A stretch of DNA of 5,593 bases from Phycisphaerae bacterium (GTDB lineage Bacteria; Planctomycetota; Phycisphaerae; Phycisphaerales; SM1A02), in assembly GCA_016873375.1 (NCBI GenBank), contig VGXJ01000126.1, forward strand, positions 1 through 5,593, read 5' to 3'. The notes under the pieces were generated by a model. It saw nothing but the letters and a program-made list of their open reading frames with translations. It had not been told where the DNA came from and did no database searches. The translations under genes and the position numbers were made by a program. Below are positions 1 to 5,593 of the stretch, in pieces (the first letter of the stretch is position 1; each line of letters begins with the position of its first letter).

Positions 1-1691
1 TGCGCGGTGTTGGTCACGATCAGGTTGCCGTTCATCGGCGAGATCGAACCGGTGTTGCCGCCCTGGTCCTTCCAGTCGCCGACATCGGCAGTCTGCATCT
101 GGATGAGGTCCATCACCTCCTGCTCGATCGATTCGCGAGTCTTAGAGGGGCGTTCGTCCTTTTTCGCACCGAACAGCTGGCCGCCCTGCGACGGCGTAAG
201 GCCGTCGCCGGTGCCCTGGCTGACGCCCTTCTCGAGGCTGAAGTCCGGCGCGTTGTCGAAGTACGGGATCTCGAGCAGAAGGTCTCGGATGTCATAGAGC
301 TCGATCGACACGTTGCGGCGGATCGATTCGGGCGTGCTGACCACGACCATGCCGTCGGTCACGGTGAAGGCCGGGCTCGAGGTGCCTTCGCCGTACTGCT
401 CGAGCACGCGCGTGAGCGCCACATCCATCGGCACGCCTTCGAGTGCATCGAGTCGGACGCGGGTCTCGCGGTCGATGCCGGCCTCGGCCAGTGCACGCCA
501 GTCAGGCACGATGTTCAGGCCGGGGTTGTCGGTGCGGGCGATCTTCTCCATCACGTCGATCGCCTGCTCGAGGGAGTAGTCGGCGGCAGCAAGGTTCACG
601 GGTGTCGACTCGATCGAGGCCAAGACCTGCGAATCGGCGGCCGAATCCGAGAAGCCGGCAGCACCGGAGCGACGCAGCGAGAGCTGGCGCCAATCCTCGG
701 GGTACATCATCTTGCCGTTGGTCGACTTGGGGCCGGCGCCGAGAACGTTGCGGCGCGGCGCAATCATGCCTTCGATCGCGTCCTTGGACATCTGGGTGTA
801 GCCACGGGCGCGCTCGCCGATGGCCACGCTGTAGTCGCGGTAGCTCTTGGCGGTCTCGATCGCGTCACGCAGCGCAAGGGCAGCTTGGCTGTAGCGGTCG
901 AGTGTGAGCGTGGCGTCGAGCAGGGTCAGCGCCTCGTCGTACTTCTGCTGCAGCTGCAGTTCGCGAACGCGACGGATGTTCTCGTTCACGACCTGGTCGC
1001 GCTTGGTCTGTTCGGCGCGCTGCTGGTCGCGCGCGGTACGGCTGGCCTGCTCGCGGGTCTTGTCCTGCTCGACCATCAGCGACAGCGTGCGGCTTTCGCT
1101 GATGTCGGCAATGAGTTCATCGATCTGCACCGTCAGCGAATCGACCATGCCCGGGGTCAGGTAGTCGCGGGCCTGCTCGATCTTCAGGCGAGCAGAGGTC
1201 ATGACGCGCATCGCGCCGTCGAAGTCACCCTTCAGCTTGAGCTCGGTGGCCCGGCGCACGGCCGACTGGGCCTCGATCTCGCGGCGCTGACGCAGCAGCG
1301 AGATGTCGTCGGCGACGGTGCCGACCATCGAGCCTAGGTTCATCGCGGCACGAGCCTGCTCGACGCCATCGAGCGCTTCCTTGTCGCCGGGCACCGACTT
1401 GAGGACTTCGTTCCAGTAGTCGAGGGCCGCCTCCCAGTTGCCGTCCGAGGCCTGCGCCCTGGCTTCGGAGCGCAGGGTGTCGGTGACCAATCGAGCGCGG
1501 CGGGCCGAAGCGGCATCGCGATCAGACTGGGTCGGAGAGGAGTTCGAAGCAGCGCGGCCGCGCGGAGCGGGCTGATCGGCCGACGGATCATCGAGCGCAG
1601 GGCGGCCGTCCTGGGCAGTCGTCGGCATGGCGAGCAAGGTCGCTGCGACGGACGAGGCGATCAGGAAGCGGGCAAAGGGCTGGCAGTGCAT
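1..1691 (-). CDS. Secretin-related exported protein with TPR/coiled-coil N-terminus (3' end outside window)
   Basis: I read 563 codons without a stop from ATG at 1691 to the window edge, so the C-terminus is missing. Residues 1-27 form a signal peptide: a short basic start (MHCQPFAR), a hydrophobic core (FLIASSVAATLLA), and a likely cleavage after TTA before Gln27. A low-complexity Pro/Ser/Arg linker follows to about 65. Residues about 72-118 and 238-285 resemble tetratricopeptide helices (NWEAALDYWNEVL, KYDEALTLLD). Residues about 130-245 are charged, Gln/Arg/Glu-rich and probably coiled coil. Residues about 361-455 look like an STN/N0-type secretin N-terminal domain (TPVNLAAADYSLEQAIDVM, then GVPMDVALTRVL and FTVTDGMVVVSTPE). 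After that come YDIRDLLLEIPYFD (466-479) and, at 544-563, GGNTGSISPMNGNLIVTNTA. This order suggests a periplasmic or outer-membrane secretin-like protein of the type II/III secretion family. Whether a pore-forming secretin domain follows cannot be seen. The start is chosen because the signal peptide begins there and GGAG lies nine bases upstream. Confidence 0.72.
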   Translation of the reverse strand, partial: MHCQPFARFLIASSVAATLLAMPTTAQDGRPALDDPSADQPAPRGRAASNSSPTQSDRDAASARRARLVTDTLRSEARAQASDGNWEAALDYWNEVLKSVPGDKEALDGVEQARAAMNLGSMVGTVADDISLLRQRREIEAQSAVRRATELKLKGDFDGAMRVMTSARLKIEQARDYLTPGMVDSLTVQIDELIADISESRTLSLMVEQDKTREQASRTARDQQRAEQTKRDQVVNENIRRVRELQLQQKYDEALTLLDATLTLDRYSQAALALRDAIETAKSYRDYSVAIGERARGYTQMSKDAIEGMIAPRRNVLGAGPKSTNGKMMYPEDWRQLSLRRSGAAGFSDSAADSQVLASIESTPVNLAAADYSLEQAIDVMEKIARTDNPGLNIVPDWRALAEAGIDRETRVRLDALEGVPMDVALTRVLEQYGEGTSSPAFTVTDGMVVVSTPESIRRNVSIELYDIRDLLLEIPYFDNAPDFSLEKGVSQGTGDGLTPSQGGQLFGAKKDERPSKTRESIEQEVMDLIQMQTADVGDWKDQGGNTGSISPMNGNLIVTNTA

Positions 1692-1700
1692 GCTGGGGCG

Positions 1701-1704
1701 CTCC
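1701..1704 (-). promoter_or_regulatory. Ribosome binding site of the secretin-related gene
   Basis: On the minus strand GGAG (within ACGGAG) sits nine bases before the ATG at 1691. This supports that start over an in-frame ATG at 1790, which would add 33 residues in front of an obvious signal peptide. Confidence 0.6.
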
Positions 1705-1766
1705 GTGGGGCAATCTTGACGATCGGTCGTGGGGATGTCGGTCAGGCCGCGAGCGGCGGGTCGCAG

Positions 1767-1796
1767 AGCGTACCGCCATCCCCCGAACATTCGCAA
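1767..1796 (-). promoter_or_regulatory. Candidate promoter of the secretin-related gene
   Basis: Minus-strand TTGCGA (1796-1791) and TACGCT (1772-1767) are separated by 18 bases. Each is a partial match to sigma-70 boxes, at acceptable spacing. Transcription would start near 1760, giving a leader of about 70 bases that contains the GGAG ribosome binding site. Partial matches are common by chance, so this is only a candidate. Confidence 0.3.
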
Positions 1797-1824
1797 GAGT
1801 GGCCCGGATGGCTCCCCTCAATCG

Positions 1825-1837
1825 CTACCATCGGCCG
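1825..1837 (+). promoter_or_regulatory. Candidate -10 region of carA (CTACCATCGGCCG)
   Basis: TACCAT at 1826-1831 resembles a -10 box and lies only nine bases before the carA ATG at 1841. A near-identical box (CTATCCTCGGCCG) occurs before the gene at the window's right end; 11 of 13 bases match. No -35 element is visible at the usual distance. If it acts as a -10 box, transcription would start at about 1838-1841, so the carA mRNA would be leaderless or nearly so. That fits the absence of a Shine-Dalgarno sequence before 1841. Confidence 0.35.
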
Positions 1838-1840
1838 GCA

Positions 1841-3067
1841 ATGAACCAGCATGCGTCGACTCCGGCGCGCCTCGCCTTGGCGAGTGGCGCGGTCTTCCAC
1901 GGCACGGGCTTTGGGGCAACGTCAGTCCAAGGCACCGGCGAAGTCGTCTTCAACACCGCGATGTGCGGTTACCAAGAAGCGCTCTCCGATCCCAGCTACA
2001 CCGGGCAGATTCTGGTGATGACAGCTCCCCAGATCGGTAATTATGGGGTTGCTGCCGATGACATCGAAAGCGGCAAGCCCTGCGTGGCTGGCTTTGTCGT
2101 GCGCGAGCTCTCGCGCATGACGAGCAATTACCGGGCATGCAACGATGTCTCCTCGTGGCTGTCGTCGCATGGCATCGTGGGGATCGCGGGCATCGACACG
2201 CGGGCGCTCGTGCGCATCCTCCGGACCAGCGGTGCCATGAATGGCGTGATCAGCACCGAAACTTCCGTGTCGGATGCCGAGCTGGTCGCTCGAGCGCAAG
2301 CGGCGGCAGGCATGGCCGGACAGGATCTGGCAAGCAACGTCAGCCCATCGTGCACGAGCGCCTGGGAAGAAGACTTGGGCGACTGGGTGCCGCGCGGCGA
2401 GCACTTGGTGCGCCGTGCCGTGAAGCGGTTGAAGGTCGTGGCGCTCGACTGCGGCGCAAAGCGAAACATCTACAGGAACCTGGCCGAACGGAACTGCGAG
2501 GTCATCGCGATGCCGCATGATTCGGCGGCGGCGGATCTCCTGGCACACCGGCCGGATGGCCTCTTCATCAGCAACGGCCCCGGTGATCCAGCGGCAGTCC
2601 AAGCGACCATTGACACGCTGCGCGCGGTCGCCGGCAGTGTGCCCACCTTCGGCATCTGCCTCGGGCACCAGCTGCTCGCGCTCTCCTTGGGCGCGCGCAC
2701 ATACAAGCTCAAGTTCGGCCACCGCGGCAGCAACCAGCCCGTGCGCAACCTGCTCACGGGACGCATCGAAATCACCAGCCAGAACCACGGTTTCTGCGTG
2801 GATCCTGCATCGCTCGAGGCAGCAGGCGGTGAAGTCACCCATGTTCACCTGAACGATGGCACCTGTGCAGGGTTCCGTCACCGCACCAAGCCGATCTTCA
2901 GCGTGCAATACCACCCTGAAGCGTCGCCGGGTCCGCACGACAGCGACTACCTCTTCGACTGCTTCATCGCCATGATGGAGTCAGGCCAGCCGATTCAAGC
3001 GCAGGACATGGCCACGGCGCAAGCGGCGCCTGCAGAAGCTGCGAAGGCCGTGCCGGTCAGCGCATGA
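1841..3067 (+). CDS. carA: Carbamoyl-phosphate synthase small (glutaminase) subunit
   Basis: The product is 408 residues (E. coli CarA is 382). In the cytoplasm it hydrolyses glutamine and passes ammonia to CarB to make carbamoyl phosphate for arginine and pyrimidine synthesis. The N-terminal small-chain domain runs from about residue 10 (LALASGAVFHG) to about 140, with GEVVFNTAMCGYQEALSDPSY and IAGIDTRALVRILR. The class I glutamine amidotransferase domain starts near 197 (LKVVALDCGAKRNI). It carries SNGPGDP at 244-250, the nucleophile Cys273 in GICLGHQ, and His358 and Glu360 in YHPEASPGP, so the catalytic triad is complete. An Ala-rich tail of about 25 residues (384-408) extends past the usual end. 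I chose ATG 1841 because family similarity begins about ten residues later; ATG 1808 and GTG 1799 are in-frame alternatives. The gene overlaps priA by four bases. carB is not in the window. Confidence 0.96.
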   Translation: MNQHASTPARLALASGAVFHGTGFGATSVQGTGEVVFNTAMCGYQEALSDPSYTGQILVMTAPQIGNYGVAADDIESGKPCVAGFVVRELSRMTSNYRACNDVSSWLSSHGIVGIAGIDTRALVRILRTSGAMNGVISTETSVSDAELVARAQAAAGMAGQDLASNVSPSCTSAWEEDLGDWVPRGEHLVRRAVKRLKVVALDCGAKRNIYRNLAERNCEVIAMPHDSAAADLLAHRPDGLFISNGPGDPAAVQATIDTLRAVAGSVPTFGICLGHQLLALSLGARTYKLKFGHRGSNQPVRNLLTGRIEITSQNHGFCVDPASLEAAGGEVTHVHLNDGTCAGFRHRTKPIFSVQYHPEASPGPHDSDYLFDCFIAMMESGQPIQAQDMATAQAAPAEAAKAVPVSA

Positions 3068-5394
3068 CGGGCGAGGCCTCGAAAGACCAGCTTGGCAGGC
3101 TCTTCGGGGATGATGCTGCGGGGCCACGAGACTTCGTGCAGGTCGCTGTCGAGCGCGGTGTCGACCGCTACCCGGATGGACTGACCTATTTGGTGCCCTC
3201 GGAGCTCGCGCAGGTGCGCGAGGGCGATCGTGTCAGCGTGCCGCTCGGGCGCGGCAATGCGACGGTCGATGGCTACGTCGTGCAACGCGGAGGGCCGGAA
3301 CTCCTCGGATCGCTCGATCCAGCGCGAGCCAAGCCGCTGCACGCCCGTGACGACGCTGCGATGCCGCTGCCATCGCAACTGCTGGCGCTTGGCCGATGGA
3401 TCAGCGCGTACTACGGTGCACCGATTGGCGTCACGCTCGCCAGCATGGTGCCGTCGGCCGTACGCAAGCGCGTGGGCACGGTGACACGCCGATCCTGGGC
3501 CATCGTTCCCGGCAGCGCTCGAGAGGGACGCTTCAGCGCACAGCAACGCGCGCTGCTTGCGTGCCTCGAGTCGGTCGCCGGGGAACTCGACGAATCGGAA
3601 CTCCTCGAACGCTCTGGCGTTGCGACCAAGGAACCGCTGCGTGGGCTCGCGCGACGCGGCCTGGTGCGGGCGGTCGAGCGGACTGAAGTCCACGCCAAGT
3701 GGGCGGACGCGGCGATCGGTTCGCTGGCGGTGCCAACCTTGACCGAGGAGCAGCGTGCCGCCGTCGAGGCCGTGGCATCGAGCGCAGAACACGGGTTTTC
3801 CCAGCATCTTCTGTTCGGCGTGACCGGCAGCGGCAAGACCGAAGTCTACTTGCAGCTCATCGAGCGAACGCTTGCGCGCGGTAAGAGTGCGGTGCTCTTG
3901 GTACCCGAGATCGCCCTGACCCCGCAGACCAGCGGGCGCGTCATGGCGAGGCTGGCGGCGCACCGCGTGCTCGTGCTGCACAGCGGGCTGACCGCTGCCC
4001 AGCGCAACGAGCAGTGGGGCTTGGCAGCGCAACCGGCTCCGTGCGTGGTCATCGGTGCCCGCAGCGCCGTCTTCGCCCCGATTCCCGATGGCAACCTCGG
4101 TCTCGTCATCGTCGATGAGGAGCACGACACCGGCTACAAGCAGGATCAGCAGCCGCGCTACCACGGGCGCGACACGGCGATCCGCCGGGCCCAACTTGCC
4201 AACTGCCCGATCCTGCTCGGCAGTGCCACGCCGAGCCTCGAAACGTGGTGGAATGCAACCGAGCGGGGCACGGTGAGCTTGCACCGATTGTCACATCGCG
4301 CGCCCGGCCTTCGAACGCCGCGGGTCGAGTTGGTCGACTTCCGGGTCGAGCAGCGAGCCTGGTCAGATCGACGTGTGCACCTGGTCGGCCCGACGCTCGA
4401 ACGCGCGCTGCGCCGCGCTCTCGACGAGGGCGGCCAAGCGATCATCCTGCTGAACCGCAGGGGCTATGCGAATTCGATCGTGTGCGCCGCCAAGGACTGC
4501 TCCTGGTGCATGGAGTGCGACCGTTGCGACGCCGGCATGATCGCCCACCGCGACACCAGGCTCCCCAAGGGCGGCTTTGTGCGATGCCATCACTGCCTGT
4601 CGGAACTTCAACTTCCCGAGCGCTGCCCGGTCTGCCGCGGACCGATCAGCATCTTCGGCCTCGGGACGCAGCGGGTCGAAGAGGAACTCGAGCGCACCTT
4701 TCCCGACCTTCCCTCAGGTGCGCTCGCCAGAGTGGACGGCGACACCACCCAGACGGCGGCGCACTTTCATGATGTGCTCGGGCGCTTCGGGCGCGGCGAT
4801 GTCCGGATCTTGCTGGGCACACAGATGATCGCCAAGGGGCTCGATTTTCCGAACGTACGCGTTGTTGGGGTGATCAGTGCCGATACTGCACTGAATTTAC
4901 CTGATTTTAGGGCAACGGAGCGTACCTACCAACTGGTCAGCCAGGTGGCCGGTCGGTGCGGCCGAGGCGATGCTGCGGGTCTGGCGATCGTGCAGACCTT
5001 CCAGCCCGATGCCCCCGCCATTCAGTGGGCGGCCCGGCAGGATTTCGAGGCGTTTGCCGCGAGTGAGCTCGAGGCCCGCAAAGCCTTCGGTCTGCCGCCC
5101 GCTAAACGGCTCGCACGCATTGTGCTGCGGGACACCGACCACGATGGCGCGATGGCCGCGGGCCGAACCGTGGTGGCTCGGCTCCTCGCCCTGCCGGCTG
5201 CTTCAAGCGTGCTCATCCGCCCCGCTGCAGACTGCCCCATCGCCCGCATCAATGATCGGTTCCGGGTCCAGGTGGAACTCTTGGCGCCGACAGCAGCCGC
5301 CCTCCAGCAACTCATCGCCGCGGGGCGATCCGCAGGCGCCATTGTGCCCAGTGACCAGTTGGCTGTGGATGTCGACCCGGTCGCGCTGCTGTAG
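3064..5394 (+). CDS. priA: Primosomal protein N' (replication-restart helicase PriA)
   Basis: The product is 776 residues (E. coli PriA is 732). PriA is a superfamily 2 3'-to-5' DNA helicase that recognises stalled forks and reloads the replicative helicase. The 3'-end-binding domain begins near residue 24 (FVQVAVERGVDRYPDGLTY) and a winged-helix region precedes the helicase core. Visible motifs are Walker A GVTGSGKTE (252-260, Lys258), LVPEIALTPQT (279-289), DEEH (351-354), the aromatic-rich loop with YKQ (358-360) and PRYH (364-367), GSATPSLET (386-394), GTQMIAKGLDFP (585-596), and QVAGRCGRG (627-635), where Cys632 replaces the common Ala. Zinc ligands are Cys474, 479, 485, 488, 508, 511, 521 and 524, with an extra Cys482. 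The C-terminal domain ends in the typical VDVDPVALL. The ATG lies inside the carA stop (ATGA) with no Shine-Dalgarno at normal distance, which implies translational coupling to carA. Confidence 0.97.
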   Translation: MTGEASKDQLGRLFGDDAAGPRDFVQVAVERGVDRYPDGLTYLVPSELAQVREGDRVSVPLGRGNATVDGYVVQRGGPELLGSLDPARAKPLHARDDAAMPLPSQLLALGRWISAYYGAPIGVTLASMVPSAVRKRVGTVTRRSWAIVPGSAREGRFSAQQRALLACLESVAGELDESELLERSGVATKEPLRGLARRGLVRAVERTEVHAKWADAAIGSLAVPTLTEEQRAAVEAVASSAEHGFSQHLLFGVTGSGKTEVYLQLIERTLARGKSAVLLVPEIALTPQTSGRVMARLAAHRVLVLHSGLTAAQRNEQWGLAAQPAPCVVIGARSAVFAPIPDGNLGLVIVDEEHDTGYKQDQQPRYHGRDTAIRRAQLANCPILLGSATPSLETWWNATERGTVSLHRLSHRAPGLRTPRVELVDFRVEQRAWSDRRVHLVGPTLERALRRALDEGGQAIILLNRRGYANSIVCAAKDCSWCMECDRCDAGMIAHRDTRLPKGGFVRCHHCLSELQLPERCPVCRGPISIFGLGTQRVEEELERTFPDLPSGALARVDGDTTQTAAHFHDVLGRFGRGDVRILLGTQMIAKGLDFPNVRVVGVISADTALNLPDFRATERTYQLVSQVAGRCGRGDAAGLAIVQTFQPDAPAIQWAARQDFEAFAASELEARKAFGLPPAKRLARIVLRDTDHDGAMAAGRTVVARLLALPAASSVLIRPAADCPIARINDRFRVQVELLAPTAAALQQLIAAGRSAGAIVPSDQLAVDVDPVALL

Positions 5395-5419
5395 GTCGCT
5401 CGTGACGGTGATTCCCGGA

Positions 5420-5444
5420 CGCTGTGTGGGCTTCCTGCACAGCG
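5420..5444 (+). terminator. Hairpin after priA, possible weak terminator
   Basis: Twenty-five bases after the priA stop, CGCTGTG (5420-5426) pairs perfectly with CACAGCG (5438-5444). Two G-U and two G-C pairs can extend the stem inward to a three-base loop (CTT). No T-run follows, so it is not a classic intrinsic terminator. It could mark the mRNA 3' end or be a chance palindrome. Confidence 0.3.
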
Positions 5445-5498
5445 GCGATGATCGGCATCCATCCCCGGGTTTGGGCATGAATCTGCTGCGGTTTTGCC

Positions 5499-5511
5499 CT
5501 ATCCTCGGCCG
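5499..5511 (+). promoter_or_regulatory. Candidate -10 region of the downstream gene (CTATCCTCGGCCG)
   Basis: TATCCT at 5500-5505 resembles a -10 box and, with its flanks, matches the box before carA at 11 of 13 bases. A start near 5512-5514 would give a leader of roughly 52-54 bases ahead of the GTG at 5566. No convincing -35 box is seen 16-18 bases upstream; TTGGGC at 5471 is too far away. Confidence 0.3.
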
Positions 5512-5552
5512 CCCGGCTGGAGTTGTCTTGCGCCGGCTTCGCACGCCCCGTC

Positions 5553-5557
5553 AGGAG
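5553..5557 (+). promoter_or_regulatory. Ribosome binding site of the partial downstream gene
   Basis: AGGAG ends eight bases before the GTG at 5566, an ideal spacing. The spacer is entirely C (5558-5565). This site is the main support for calling a gene start at the window edge. Confidence 0.6.
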
Positions 5558-5565
5558 CCCCCCCC

Positions 5566-5593
5566 GTGTCGACCCATTCGTCGGCGTCAGGCC
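5566..5593 (+). CDS. Start of an unidentified gene (5' fragment only)
   Basis: A GTG start with a strong AGGAG eight bases upstream opens a frame reading M-S-T-H-S-S-A-S-G to the window edge. Nine codons are too few to identify the product. The Ser/Thr/Ala/Gly-rich start is probably a flexible N-terminus and shows no signal peptide within what is visible. It follows priA by 171 bases, with its own promoter-like box, so it may be a separate transcription unit. The call rests only on the ribosome binding site, the start codon and the absence of a stop. Confidence 0.5.

Noticed and set aside
443..1337. Plus-strand open frames across the first gene (443-907 and 885-1337)
   Set aside because: They run opposite the continuous minus-strand secretin-related frame, which has a signal peptide, a ribosome binding site and recognisable domains. 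The plus-strand translations have none.
1716..1721. TTGACG as a plus-strand -35 box for carA
   Set aside because: No -10-like hexamer lies 16-18 bases downstream, and it is more than 100 bases from the proposed carA start.
1689..1790. Longer start for the secretin-related gene at ATG 1790
   Set aside because: It would bury the signal peptide behind 33 residues, and it overlaps the candidate promoter; GGAG is correctly placed for 1691.
1922..2938. Long open frame of 338 codons on the minus strand opposite carA
   Set aside because: It lies fully antisense to an unmistakable carA, its translation matches no family I know, and long antisense frames are expected in GC-rich genes with strong third-position bias.
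2995..4284. Long open frame of 429 codons on the minus strand opposite the carA end and priA
   Set aside because: It is the antisense shadow of priA; its composition (Arg/Ala/His-rich, no domains) is typical of such shadows.
1..5593. CRISPR arrays, tRNA/rRNA genes, insertion sequences or attachment sites
   Set aside because: I saw no spaced direct repeats, cloverleaf-like segments, transposase-like frames or terminal inverted repeats; almost all of the window is accounted for by three intact coding frames.

Overview
The window looks like a piece of a GC-rich (by eye about two thirds G+C) bacterial chromosome, most likely from the Planctomycetota and perhaps class Phycisphaerae. The lineage call is an inference. 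It rests mainly on the first gene, an exported secretin-related protein with the phrases 'YDIRDLL' and 'GNLIVTNTA', which resemble large planctomycete proteins annotated as type II/III secretion-like. No ribosomal or other lineage marker is present to settle it.

Layout: (1) positions 1-1691, minus strand: a long secretin-related exported protein whose 3' end lies outside the window. (2) 1692-1840: a 149-base divergent promoter region. (3) 1841-3067, plus strand: carA, the glutaminase subunit of carbamoyl-phosphate synthase. (4) 3064-5394, plus strand: priA, the replication-restart helicase, overlapping the carA stop by the four bases ATGA. (5) 5395-5565: an intergenic stretch with a small hairpin, a promoter-like box and a strong ribosome binding site. 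(6) 5566 to the window end: the first nine codons of another plus-strand gene.

carA and priA form a tight, probably translationally coupled pair. They join pyrimidine/arginine precursor supply to replication restart, and carB, the usual partner of carA, is not the next gene. The secretin-related gene is transcribed divergently and is functionally unrelated as far as can be seen. All three substantial genes are intact within the window. I see no mobile element, CRISPR array, tRNA, rRNA or phage gene, and no clear evidence of an undescribed multi-gene system. The points most worth a second look are the secretin-related protein's N-terminal architecture, a promoter-like box that may make carA leaderless, the altered zinc-ligand spacing in PriA, an AT-rich rare-codon patch in priA, and a C8 tract between the ribosome binding site and start of the last gene.
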